Assembly (NCBI GenBank): GCA_045576895.1
Contig: JAZNHI010000173.1
Span: 1 to 13,363, forward strand
Reading direction: 5' to 3'
DNA: 13,363 bases
Source of the DNA: UBA3792 sp045576895
GTDB lineage: Bacteria; Bacillota; Clostridia; Christensenellales; CAG-138
Shown here: piece after piece, positions 1-6,815 of the stretch
Numbering within the stretch: the first letter of the stretch is position 1
How the letters are laid out: each line of letters begins with the position of its first letter
Notes under the pieces: generated by a model
The model's input: the letters and a program-made list of their open reading frames with translations, nothing else
What the model was told of the DNA's origin: nothing
Database searches by the model: none
Made by a program: the position numbers and the translations under genes

Positions 1-58
1 GCTCCTCCAGCCGCATGCACAGGGTATCCACGTTGAAACTGACCTTTTCCACATCCAT
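1..58 (-). CDS. Start of an unidentified gene (N-terminal 19 codons)
   Basis: The first codons read MDVEKVSFNVDTLCMRLEE and the rest lies outside the window. The start is supported by GGAGGT seven bases upstream of the ATG (about 66-71). Nineteen residues are too few to assign a family. It follows the CDF transporter gene on the same strand but is separated from it by a strong terminator (224-273) and a second terminator-like hairpin (113-138), so it is probably not cotranscribed with it by simple readthrough. The long structured region before it may be its own 5' leader. Confidence 0.6.
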   Translation of the reverse strand, partial: MDVEKVSFNVDTLCMRLEE

Positions 59-112
59 GGCTATGACCTCCCATAGGGTTTCTTATCGTCACAGCCTATG
101 CGCCGCAAACGG

Positions 113-138
113 AAAAAAGACCCGGGAAAGACGGGCCG
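113..138 (-). terminator. Candidate terminator or attenuator upstream of the partial gene
   Basis: On the minus strand GGCCCG, a 7-base loop and CGGGTC form a 6-bp stem (one G-T wobble), followed directly by six T residues. It lies 55 bases before the start codon of the gene at 58 and downstream of a second large hairpin (140-197). It could be a backup terminator for the CDF operon or an attenuator in the leader of the next gene. The sequence does not decide between these. Confidence 0.45.
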
Positions 139-139
139 A

Positions 140-197
140 GCAAGCCGCGGCCCCCTGCGAATGTGGGACAAGGGAGCTATCGCAGGGAGGGGCTTGC
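140..197 (-). other. Large stem-loop in the leader region
   Basis: GCAAGCC (140-146) pairs perfectly with GGCTTGC (191-197). Inside it CCCTGCGA (153-160) pairs with TCGCAGGG (180-187), leaving a 19-base loop. The two stems are separated by a G/C-rich internal loop. An alternative small hairpin, GGGGC-TT-GCCCC, uses 189-200 and would compete with the outer stem. I do not see the TGGNACCGCG T-box signature or another riboswitch motif I can name. Its position just before a hairpin with a T tract and then a gene start suggests a regulatory leader, but that is inference. Confidence 0.4.
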
Positions 198-223
198 CCC
201 GCCTATGTTTCGCCGTGACAAAC

Positions 224-273
224 AAAAAAGCCCCGCCGCTTGCAGGCCAACGAGGCCGTCAAGCGGGAGGGGC
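224..273 (-). terminator. Intrinsic terminator of the ohrR-gpx-CDF operon
   Basis: Read on the minus strand, GCCCCTCCCGCTTG (273-260) pairs with CAAGCGGCGGGGC (242-230), with a small imperfection in the middle. The loop contains a second small stem, GGCC/GGCC. The stem is followed by six T residues, then GTTTGT. It lies 58 bases after the stop codon of the CDF gene and is the best terminator in the window. Confidence 0.85.
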
Positions 274-330
274 AGAGCGCTACTCTGTAGATCCTTGTTT
301 GCTGATCGGAACGGAGCGCTTACTTCCGAT

Positions 331-1458
331 TCAATCCGCGATATCCACGTCCGGTACGATCAGGATCTCGTAGTCCGGATATAGTCCGCGGATTTCTTGG
401 TACAACGTTTCCAACGCTTCCTTCCGATCGACGTCGAAGCTCATAACGACGTCGAAGCGAAGGGTCTTTTGTTCCGTATCGGCATAGAAGCCGTGCATCT
501 GCAACGCCCAATCGTGGGACAAAACGGTTTCCTGAATCTTGTTGCGCATCTGCGCCGCCTCGTCGTTTGACGTATTGTGAGAATAGACGCCGACGCCGGT
601 CATGATCACGCCGGTCTTGTGAAAGACGTTGGTCTGGATGCGCCGCGTGATGCGGTCGACCTCGTCCACCGTCAGCGTGTCCGGAAGCTCCACGTGCACC
701 GAGCCGTAGTTTTTGTTCGGTCCGTAATTGAACAGCGTGACGTCGTACGCGCCGAGCACGGATTCCTCCTCGCAGACAACCCGCTTCAATTCCTTCGTGG
801 TCTCCGCGTCCTCGCGCTTGCCGATGATGTCGTTCAGCGTTTCGATCATCATCTCGACGCCCGCCTTGATGATGAAGCCCGCAATGATCACGCCGACGTA
901 CGCTTCCAGCGAAATCCCCCATACGAGATAAACGATCGCCGAGGCAAGCACCGAAGCGGACAGGATTGCGTCGAACAGCGCGTCCGAGCCGGAGGCAACG
1001 AGCGCGCCGGAGTTGACCTTCTTACCCTGCTTTTTCACATACATACCAAGGAGCAACTTGACGACGATTGCCACGGAAATGATAACAATCGTGACCGTGC
1101 TGTAGTCCGCGGCTTCCGGATCGATGATCTTCTTGATCGATTCGACGAGCGACGTGATGCCTGCGTACAGCACCAGCGCCGCGACGATCATGGAGCTTAA
1201 GTACTCGATCCTGCCGTAGCCCAGCGGATGCTTTTTGTCCGGCTGTTTGGCGCCGAGCTTTGCGCCGATGATCGTAACCACCGAAGAAAGCGCGTCACTG
1301 AGGTTATTGACCGCGTCCAGAATGATCGCGATCGAGTTGGAAAGCAGCCCAACGAACGCTTTAAATCCAACCAACAACAGGTTCGTAACGATCCCGATGA
1401 TACTGGTACGGACGATCGTTTTTTCTCTGATGACAATCTCTTCCGAAATATCCTTCAT
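331..1458 (-). CDS. CDF-family cation efflux transporter, probably Mn-type
   Basis: A 375-aa membrane protein of the cation diffusion facilitator family, which exports divalent metals by proton antiport. The N-terminal 210 residues contain about six membrane segments and the family block KHPLGYGRIEYL (77-88). The metal site is N51xxxD55 in TM2 and D159xxxD163 in TM5. This ND-DD pattern is known from bacterial manganese exporters such as MntE, whereas zinc exporters carry D/H-D with HxxxD. The cytosolic part is unusually long: a first ferredoxin-like dimerisation domain (about 222-300) is followed by a second, similar segment (about 305-371). The start has AAGGAG eight bases upstream. It lies 9 bases after the peroxidase stop, so it is probably in one operon with ohrR and gpx, and a terminator follows. 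Family certain; Mn specificity is inferred from motifs. Confidence 0.9.
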   Translation of the reverse strand: MKDISEEIVIREKTIVRTSIIGIVTNLLLVGFKAFVGLLSNSIAIILDAVNNLSDALSSVVTIIGAKLGAKQPDKKHPLGYGRIEYLSSMIVAALVLYAGITSLVESIKKIIDPEAADYSTVTIVIISVAIVVKLLLGMYVKKQGKKVNSGALVASGSDALFDAILSASVLASAIVYLVWGISLEAYVGVIIAGFIIKAGVEMMIETLNDIIGKREDAETTKELKRVVCEEESVLGAYDVTLFNYGPNKNYGSVHVELPDTLTVDEVDRITRRIQTNVFHKTGVIMTGVGVYSHNTSNDEAAQMRNKIQETVLSHDWALQMHGFYADTEQKTLRFDVVMSFDVDRKEALETLYQEIRGLYPDYEILIVPDVDIAD

Positions 1459-1467
1459 ACCGTCTCC

Positions 1468-2016
1468 TTACAGCGCCGCTTCGACGGCCTTCTTGACCTC
1501 CGCCATATCGACGGTCGGCTCGAAACGTGCAATCACATGACCTTCGCGATCAATGAGGAACTTCGTAAAGTTCCACTTGATATACGCTTTGTCGCCGAAC
1601 TGCTTGTTGTTCATCTTCGCAAACTTTTCGAGCATGGTGTTTTTTGATGCCCTTGCCGAAACCCGCGAACGGCTTTTCCGTCGCAAGATAGGCGAACAGC
1701 GGATCGGCGGTTTCACCGTTGACGTCGATCTTTTTGAACTGCGGGAACTCCGTGCCGAATTTCAGTGTGCAGAACGAATGGATCTCGTCCTCGCTGCCGG
1801 GCGCCTGATTGGCAAACTGATTGCAGGGGAAATCGAGGATCTCAAAGCCCTTGTGTCCCTGAGTTCCTTATACATCGCTTCGAGCGGATCGTAGTGCGGC
1901 GTAAACCCGCAGCCGGTCGCCGTGTTGACGATCAAAAGTACCTTGCCCTTGTATTCGGAAAGACGGACGTCGTTACCTTTTCTGTCCTTTACCGTGAAAT
2001 CATAGACCGTTTTCAT
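1468..2016 (-). pseudogene. gpx: Glutathione peroxidase family protein, two compensating frameshifts
   Basis: Read across three frames this is a full-length (about 182 aa) Cys-type glutathione peroxidase, a thiol peroxidase that in bacteria usually uses thioredoxin. It has peroxidatic Cys36 in NTATGCGFTP, the Gln motif FPCNQF, a resolving-Cys region (SFCTLKFG) and the Trp/Asn motif KWNFTKFLID. One base is missing near 1861-1866 (after MYKEL), so the next part, GFEILDFPCNQF, is in another frame. One extra A in an A6 run (plus strand T6, 1640-1645) restores the first frame before NTMLEKFAKMNNKQ. All catalytic residues and the intervening frame are intact, so this is a very recent lesion or a sequencing error. 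The start overlaps the ohrR stop (ATGA) and has AGGAG upstream. As written, the gene would give a truncated 84-aa product. Confidence 0.85.
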
Positions 2017-2468
2017 TGTTCTGCTCCTTTTCTTTTTTGATTGTCCAAGAGTTCATACAGCAGCGTGTAAAGCGTCTGCGCCTTTTCCGGCAGCAGCGCA
2101 AAACAGCTCGCGACCTTTTGGGGCACATCCTTCGCCTGCCCCTGCAATGCCTTACCCGTCTCTGTCAGCGTGATCACGACCACGCGGTCGTCCCGCTCGC
2201 TTCTGGTTCGTTCGATATATCCCGCCTGCTGCATCTTCTTGAGCAGCGGGGAGATCGTCCCGTTATCCAGCATGAGCGTTTCGCAGAGATCCTCGACCGG
2301 AATCCCGTCCTTTTCCCATAACGCCAGGAACACGATATACTGCGTATAGGTCAGCCCCAGAGGCTTCAGATACGGCGTATACAGATTCGTTACGTTTCGC
2401 GCGGCGGCGTACAGTGGGAAACAAAGCTGGTTTTTGAGCTTCATTGCCTCGTGATAATCGTACTCCAT
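2013..2468 (-). CDS. ohrR: OhrR-type MarR-family peroxide-sensing repressor
   Basis: A 151-aa winged-helix MarR regulator, closest in pattern to OhrR, the organic-hydroperoxide sensor. The family's redox cysteine is present (Cys16 in QLCFPLYAAAR), and Tyr30 and Tyr41 match the two tyrosines that hydrogen-bond it in B. subtilis OhrR (Cys15, Tyr29, Tyr40). The DNA-recognition region is LDNGTISPLLKKMQ (67-80) and the wing is RSERDDRVVVITLT (89-102). The ATG at 2468 is chosen because GGGGGA lies just upstream; a longer reading from a TTG at 2510 would run through the likely operator. It overlaps gpx by four bases. It presumably represses its own operon (peroxidase and metal exporter) and releases DNA when Cys16 is oxidised; that is inferred from the family. 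Confidence 0.9.
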   Translation of the reverse strand: MEYDYHEAMKLKNQLCFPLYAAARNVTNLYTPYLKPLGLTYTQYIVFLALWEKDGIPVEDLCETLMLDNGTISPLLKKMQQAGYIERTRSERDDRVVVITLTETGKALQGQAKDVPQKVASCFALLPEKAQTLYTLLYELLDNQKRKGAEQ

Positions 2469-2486
2469 AAAGTATCCCCCATTACA

Positions 2487-2520
2487 TTTGAATCTATTAT
2501 ATTGAATCAAATATAATTTG
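2487..2520 (-). promoter_or_regulatory. Candidate OhrR operator and promoter
   Basis: Directly upstream of the ohrR ribosome binding site are two AT-rich dyads. One is TTTGAATC (2487-2494) with GAATCAAA (2504-2511), one mismatch. The other is CAAAT-ATA-ATTTG (2508-2520), perfect apart from the 3-base centre. A perfect minus-strand -10 box TATAAT lies at 2496-2501 within the first dyad. The only good -35 match, TTGACA at 2524-2529, is 22 bases away, which is too far for a standard spacer, so the exact promoter is uncertain. OhrR operators are known to be AT-rich inverted repeats over the promoter, which fits. Confidence 0.5.
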
Positions 2521-2812
2521 CGCTGTCAAACGTATGTTTTATACCATATCGGTTATATTTTGTTCTGTAAAAATCAGGATTATATCCGTCAGGTACAGGA
2601 GAGCTTTTCCACTTCTCCTACCGCGATCCCGATCCCGCGAATTCGCTCGGCGTGTTCAATAATGATACAAAACCTAATTTATTTTCCTGAAATTTGCAAT
2701 TTTCTTGCAAATATGTCAAAAATAAATATTGATTTTGATATCAAACGCCTTTATCAAATTAGCTTTCGGTTTCAATACTTTGATATGATCAAAGGTGCTG
2801 ATAATAATGGTG
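2521..2812. other. AT-rich intergenic region with ATCAAA palindromes
   Basis: No convincing gene is seen. The region separates the Gfo/Idh gene end from the ohrR control region. It holds a perfect 12-bp palindrome TTTGATATCAAA (2734-2745) and a 7-bp inverted repeat CTTTGAT-ATG-ATCAAAG (2778-2794), plus a related single half-site TTATCAAATT between them. A G/C-richer island at about 2590-2660 contains an AGGAGA/TCTCCT hairpin and a doubled GATCCC. The long plus-strand frame from a TTG at 2518 lacks a ribosome binding site and recognisable content. Confidence 0.5.
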
Positions 2813-3821
2813 TCAAAAACACCTCCGGACGCCATTTTCTTTAAGGTCGGGCTTTGCCTCAAACGGATATACAAGGTTCAGTTGCCTGCGGCATTCGTCG
2901 ATGATCTCCATGACGCCCTGCGTCGCATCATGGGGCACATAGCGGCTTTCGGTCAGTCCTTCGCGAATCTCTCCCGCAACGAGGTCGAACTCGTTCAGCA
3001 TGCTGCCGCTGCCCTTGAGGGTCTCGCTTTTGCCGCCGGTACGCTGCAGCTTAACCTTGTTCATGCTGTGGAAAAAGCGCAGGTCGGTCTTGCCCTTCGT
3101 TCCGGTCAGCGTCAGGCGTTCCAGCCCCTTAAAGTCCAGAAGGGAAGCGCTGATGTCGACTTTCTTTCCACTGGGGTAGAACAAGGTGATCTCTTCATCG
3201 GTGTCGATGCCGCGGGAAACAGTACCCTTGCACTCCACCCGCTCCGGCTTGCCGAAGATGCGGTACGCATAGGTGATCGGATAGAATCGTAATGTCCAGC
3301 AGTGCACCGCCCGCCATGTTCGGGTCGCTCACGCGCGGCGCATAGTTAATGGACTTGAGATGATAATTTATCTTGAATTCCTTTATTTCGCCGTACTCGC
3401 CCGCGTCAAACCATTTCTTGATCTGCTGCGCCACCGGGGAGAACCAGCTCCACATGGCCTCGGTGAAGTAAACGTCGTTTTCGCGGCTCAGCCGCATCAG
3501 TTCCGCACTTTGTTTCGCGTCCGTCGTCACAGGCTTTTCGCACAGGACAGGCTTTCCCAGCTTCAAAGCCTGCTTTGCGTATTCAAAATGAGAGGTGTGC
3601 GGCGTCACGATATACACGCCGTCTACGCCGGGCGCAGTGATTGCCTGTTCCGGTGTCTCCGCCGCAAGCGCGCCGTACTGCTCCGCGAATGCCATCCGCT
3701 TTTGGGGATTGCGGACGTATACGGAAACGATCTTATGACGTCCTGACTTAGTGATCTCTTTTGCGACTTTTGCGCCGAGGGTGCCGGCGCCGATGAATGC
3801 CCAACCGAATGAATTGCTCAT
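2813..3821 (-). pseudogene. Gfo/Idh/MocA-family oxidoreductase with one frameshift
   Basis: An NAD(P)-dependent sugar or polyol oxidoreductase of about 335 aa after correcting one frameshift. The N-terminal Rossmann fold has G11-A-G-T-L-G16, the EKP motif (95-97) near the active site, and FTEAMW (119-124), typical of the dihydrodiol/xylose dehydrogenase-like branch. The first frame is good through GGALLDIT (171-178); the next residues, FYPITYAYRIFGKPE, are in the second frame. One surplus base around 3285-3290 explains this. The second half is a normal C-terminal domain ending VYPFEAKPD plus ten residues. The start has AGGGGAG upstream and lies 12 bases after the GH2 stop, so the two form an operon. 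It probably acts on a sugar released by the glycosidase. It may be a real pseudogene or a one-base sequence error. Confidence 0.85.
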
Positions 3822-3833
3822 AGGATTCTCCCC

Positions 3834-6143
3834 TTATATGATTGTGATTTCTGCCGTTCCGATTTTATCGTCGTCCGTTGCGGATATGCGCACCGTTCCG
3901 CTCTTTCCTGCGCGAACCACGGCAAGAGCATGCCCATAATAGGTCGTGAAACTGCCGGTGTGGTACTGCTCTTCGGTGCAGGGATTTACCGAGCCGAAAG
4001 CCAGCAATTCGCCGCCCTCGACTGAAACGAAAAGCTTGCGGTCGGCATTGGATTCCACGACGCCGTTGGCTCCTTCGAGCCGGACCTGAACATAGACGAT
4101 CTCGTCTGCCCGTGCCGCGGTCTTTTCGGGGCGTACCGCAATCTTCAGCGGCGCTTCCGCGCTGACAAGTTCAGTTCTGCCGGTCTCTCTGCCGCTTGCA
4201 TCATAGGCGACTGCGATCACCGTGCCGGGCTGATACTTCACTTTGAAGATCGCCTTGCAGTCTTTCAGCGGCTTTCTTCCCGCAGATTTGCCGTTGATAA
4301 ACAGTTCAACTTCCCGTTGATCGGAATATACCTCCACCTCCGCTTTGTTGCCCTTGCAGCGTGCCCAGCTCCAGGAAAGGATGGCGTTGGTACCACGCCA
4401 AACGGACTTCGACGGCCGCATGCCGGGATGGTTCACGGGCTTCGCCGCGATCACGGGATTGTCCTCCACCCCCCAAACGGTTGCGGCATACTTGCAGCTT
4501 CCGTCCGGATTGCCGAGGATATCGATGACGCCCGCGCCGGCCAGTACCCAGGGATATGGGCGGTTGAAAGGCATGCCGCCAGTGTAGCTCCAGGCGCCGA
4601 TGCCCGCTTCCCCAAGATAGTCCCAGCTCGTCCACATAAAATCACCGACAAGATATGGATACTTCTTCACCATCTGCCAGTTTTTATAGATGTCCTGGGG
4701 AAAGGTCTCGGAACCGAAGACGACCCGGTTTGGATGGGCCTTCTCCTCCAGCGGATAGCGCCCGGAGCCATAGTTATAGCCCGCGATGTCCAGGCTGTCC
4801 AAAAACGGGGTGGTCAGTTCATCCACCTTCTTGGAATTCCCGGCCTTGTTCATGCCGCTGCCGATAAAGGACGCCATGATGTTGAAGGCAAGGCTGGCGT
4901 TCTGCTGTTTTTCCTTCTTCGGCTTGCCCCCCGCGGCGGTGTTCTGCTTGCCGTCCTGATAGACACCCTGGCCCTTGGCGTACCGGGACATGATCATCAG
5001 GTTTGCCCCGCAGGTGACCGGACGTGTAGCGTCGAGCCTATGGCAGAGGTCGATCATCTTTTTGCCGTATTCCAGTCCCTTCGCCTCCGCCGGCTCGCCG
5101 ACCTCGTTTCCGATGGAATAGAGGATCACCGAAGGATGGTTGTAGTCCCGGGTAATCATGGAAGCGGTGTCCTTTTCGTACCACTCTTCGAAATCGCAGC
5201 CGTAGTCATAAGGATTTTTGCGGTTGTACCACATGTCGAAGGTTTCGTCCATGACATACATGCCCAGCCGATCGCACGATTCCAAAAGGGCGCGGGAGGC
5301 CGGATTATGGCTTGCGCGGATGGCGTTGAAGCCGTTCTCCTTCAGGATGCGTACGCGGCGTTCCTCGCTTTCGTCATAGGTGGCCGCACCCAGGATACCG
5401 TTGTCGTAATGCACGCAGCCGCCCCGCAGCAAAGTCTCTTTTCCGTTGATAAAAAGTCCTTTGTTCGACCATTGAATGATACGGATGCCGAACGGGATCT
5501 CGGTTTCATCCACCCCCGCGCGCACCTTTGCCGTATACAGATGAGGCGTTTCGGCGCTCCAGAGCTTTGCATTTTCGATCGTGAGCGCTACGTCTTTTCC
5601 GCAGCCGGACGCTATGGGCGTTTCGCTGTCGCAGATCGTGATCTCGGCGTTCACGGGCGAAGTGACGCGCATCTTTGCAGGATTGATCGACAGCGTTTCG
5701 ATCTTCACGCTTTCGGGGCGAAGCCCGTCCTTTTCGCATAGCCACAGCCACACGGGACGGTAGATGCCGGACCCAGAATACCAGCGGGAGTTGGGGAGTT
5801 TCAAGTTGTCCGCAACCACCGTCAGGGTGTTTTCACCCTCTTTGAGCACGGAGAGTTCCACGAAAAAGCTCGTATAGCCATAGGGATGAAAGCAAAGCTT
5901 TTGTCCGTTCAGTGAGACGACCGCGTTCTTATACACGCCTTCGAATTCAAGAATCGGGACCTTGTTTCTCCATTCCTCCGAAGCAGTGAATTTCTTTTCG
6001 TAGGTATACACCCCGCCGGGGAAATAGCCGTGGCCGCCGTTGGACGCATCCGGGCGGCGCTTCTCAAAAATCTGTGCGTCGTGAGGCAGGGTGACGGGCG
6101 TGCCGTTCGCCGTCCATTGATCGTTGAATGCAATCCTTTTCAT
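3834..6143 (-). CDS. Glycoside hydrolase family 2 beta-glycosidase (beta-galactosidase-like)
   Basis: A 769-aa intracellular enzyme (no signal peptide) that hydrolyses terminal beta-glycosides with retention. Domain order: sugar-binding jelly roll (about 1-135), immunoglobulin-like domain (about 140-230), TIM barrel (about 230-545), then a DUF4982-like beta domain (about 550-665) and a final Ig-like domain (about 666-769). The GH2 signatures are visible: GGCVHYDNGILG (241-252), IRASHNPAS (275-283), acid/base Glu347 in SIGNEVGE and nucleophile Glu479 in VFGSETFP. Substrate (beta-galactoside, glucuronide or other) cannot be fixed from sequence. The start at 6143 is chosen for AAGGGAGAG upstream; an upstream ATG at 6209 would make the protein begin inside a long hairpin. 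It is the first gene of an operon with the Gfo/Idh oxidoreductase, and a gene for a Lys/Ala-rich C-terminus ends just upstream. Confidence 0.92.
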   Translation of the reverse strand: MKRIAFNDQWTANGTPVTLPHDAQIFEKRRPDASNGGHGYFPGGVYTYEKKFTASEEWRNKVPILEFEGVYKNAVVSLNGQKLCFHPYGYTSFFVELSVLKEGENTLTVVADNLKLPNSRWYSGSGIYRPVWLWLCEKDGLRPESVKIETLSINPAKMRVTSPVNAEITICDSETPIASGCGKDVALTIENAKLWSAETPHLYTAKVRAGVDETEIPFGIRIIQWSNKGLFINGKETLLRGGCVHYDNGILGAATYDESEERRVRILKENGFNAIRASHNPASRALLESCDRLGMYVMDETFDMWYNRKNPYDYGCDFEEWYEKDTASMITRDYNHPSVILYSIGNEVGEPAEAKGLEYGKKMIDLCHRLDATRPVTCGANLMIMSRYAKGQGVYQDGKQNTAAGGKPKKEKQQNASLAFNIMASFIGSGMNKAGNSKKVDELTTPFLDSLDIAGYNYGSGRYPLEEKAHPNRVVFGSETFPQDIYKNWQMVKKYPYLVGDFMWTSWDYLGEAGIGAWSYTGGMPFNRPYPWVLAGAGVIDILGNPDGSCKYAATVWGVEDNPVIAAKPVNHPGMRPSKSVWRGTNAILSWSWARCKGNKAEVEVYSDQREVELFINGKSAGRKPLKDCKAIFKVKYQPGTVIAVAYDASGRETGRTELVSAEAPLKIAVRPEKTAARADEIVYVQVRLEGANGVVESNADRKLFVSVEGGELLAFGSVNPCTEEQYHTGSFTTYYGHALAVVRAGKSGTVRISATDDDKIGTAEITII

Positions 6144-6172
6144 TGTGCTCTCCCTTAGCTGTTTCTCTTTAT

Positions 6173-6209
6173 GTGAGCGAAGCGGCAGCTCAGCCGCCGC
6201 CTCGTTCAC
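6173..6209 (-). other. 17-bp stem-loop between a truncated gene and the GH2 gene
   Basis: On the minus strand, 17 bases (6209-6193) fold back on 6189-6173 around the loop TGA, with one A-C mismatch and two G-T pairs. No T tract follows (CACATAAAG), so it is not a normal intrinsic terminator. It lies 30 bases before the GH2 start codon. Such hairpins between operon genes can mark processing sites or adjust expression; here the role is inferred. Confidence 0.6.
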
Positions 6210-6224
6210 AGGAGGTGTGTTCTG

Positions 6225-6317
6225 TTATTTCCTTTGCTTCTTTGCCGCTTTTGCTGCTTCCTTCGCCTTCTTTTCGGCGAGCTTCGCCTGATATTTGGCT
6301 TCCTCTTCGTCGAAAGA
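6225..6317 (-). pseudogene. Last ~30 codons of a truncated minus-strand gene
   Basis: In frame before a TAA stop at 6225-6227, the minus strand reads SFDEEEAKYQAKL and continues with a lysine/alanine-rich tail ending AAKKQRK. Charged Lys/Ala tails of this kind are common at the C-terminus of sugar symporters encoded beside GH2 genes in Clostridia, so a lost transporter is a reasonable guess, no more. Upstream of about 6317 the opposite strand becomes the parB-like gene, and this frame soon meets stop codons. The body of the gene is absent from the window. Confidence 0.45.
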
Positions 6318-6795
6318 AGTTGGGTACAAGTCCGGTGAGAAGTCCGCGGACCGTCTTGCGCGGGATGTTGGTGAGAGCCGCAATCAGATTCAGCGCTATA
6401 TCCGGCTGACGTACCTGATCCCGGAATTGCGCGATATGGTGGACAGCGGAAAGCTTGCGATGAATCCCGCTGTCGAGTTGTCTTACCTTCCGACAATGGA
6501 ACAGACCTATGTGCTGGCGGCGATCCAGTCCGAACAGTGCCCGCCGACGATTGCACAGGCCAAAGAAATGAAAGAAGCGTTCGCTCGCGGTGCTTTCACC
6601 TTCGACACCCCGCTTGAGATTATGATCGCCGCGAAGGGCAAGCGCAAGGAAGTCCTGACGCTTCCGATGGAGCGCTTTGCCGGGTTCTTCCCGCCGGACA
6701 GCACGCCGCGGGAGATCGAAGAAGCGCTGTTCCGGATCCTGACGGATTACCAATGCCGGCAGGAGCGGAAACGCGCCAAAGACATGGAACGATGA
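6295..6795 (+). pseudogene. ParB/RepB/Spo0J-like partition protein, N-terminus missing
   Basis: The 166-codon frame matches the central and C-terminal part of ParB-family proteins of integrative elements and plasmids: SSKEVGYKSGEKSADRLA, then the HTH core DVGESRNQIQRYIRLTYLIP, then NPAVELSYL and LPMERFAGFFP near the end. Complete relatives have about 150-200 more residues in front, with the ParB N-terminal (ParBc) domain that binds CTP or acts as a nuclease; none of it is here. The only start is a TTG at 6295 with no ribosome binding site, and an in-frame stop lies at 6289-6291. The gene is therefore cut at about 6300-6315, where the opposite-strand gene end begins. DNA binding through the HTH is possible but sliding or CTP function is not. 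It heads a plus-strand module with the small ORF, tnpV and the integrase fragment. Confidence 0.8.
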
Positions 6796-6815
6796 CGCAT
6801 AAGGAGAAAAACGAT

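Noticed and set aside
113..200. T-box riboswitch
   Set aside because: The conserved TGGNACCGCG antiterminator sequence and a specifier stem are not present, only GC-rich hairpins.
2059..2510. ohrR starting at the upstream TTG (2510)
   Set aside because: That start lies within the likely operator and -10 region and has no ribosome binding site, while the ATG at 2468 has GGGGGA just upstream and matches the family start.
2518..2844. 108-codon plus-strand frame in the spacer
   Set aside because: It begins at a TTG with no ribosome binding site, has no recognisable domain, and overlaps the end of the oxidoreductase gene.
4940..5010. Lys/Gly-rich insertion (about residues 385-440) in the GH2 barrel as a possible novel domain
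   Set aside because: From memory, many gut Clostridia GH2 enzymes carry the same kind of insertion (KGQGVY...MNKAGNSKKVDE), so it is a subfamily trait.
4317..5741. 474-codon open frame on the plus strand opposite the GH2 gene
   Set aside because: It is a shadow of the GH2 coding strand with no ribosome binding site and no recognisable domain; the minus-strand protein is a clear, complete enzyme.
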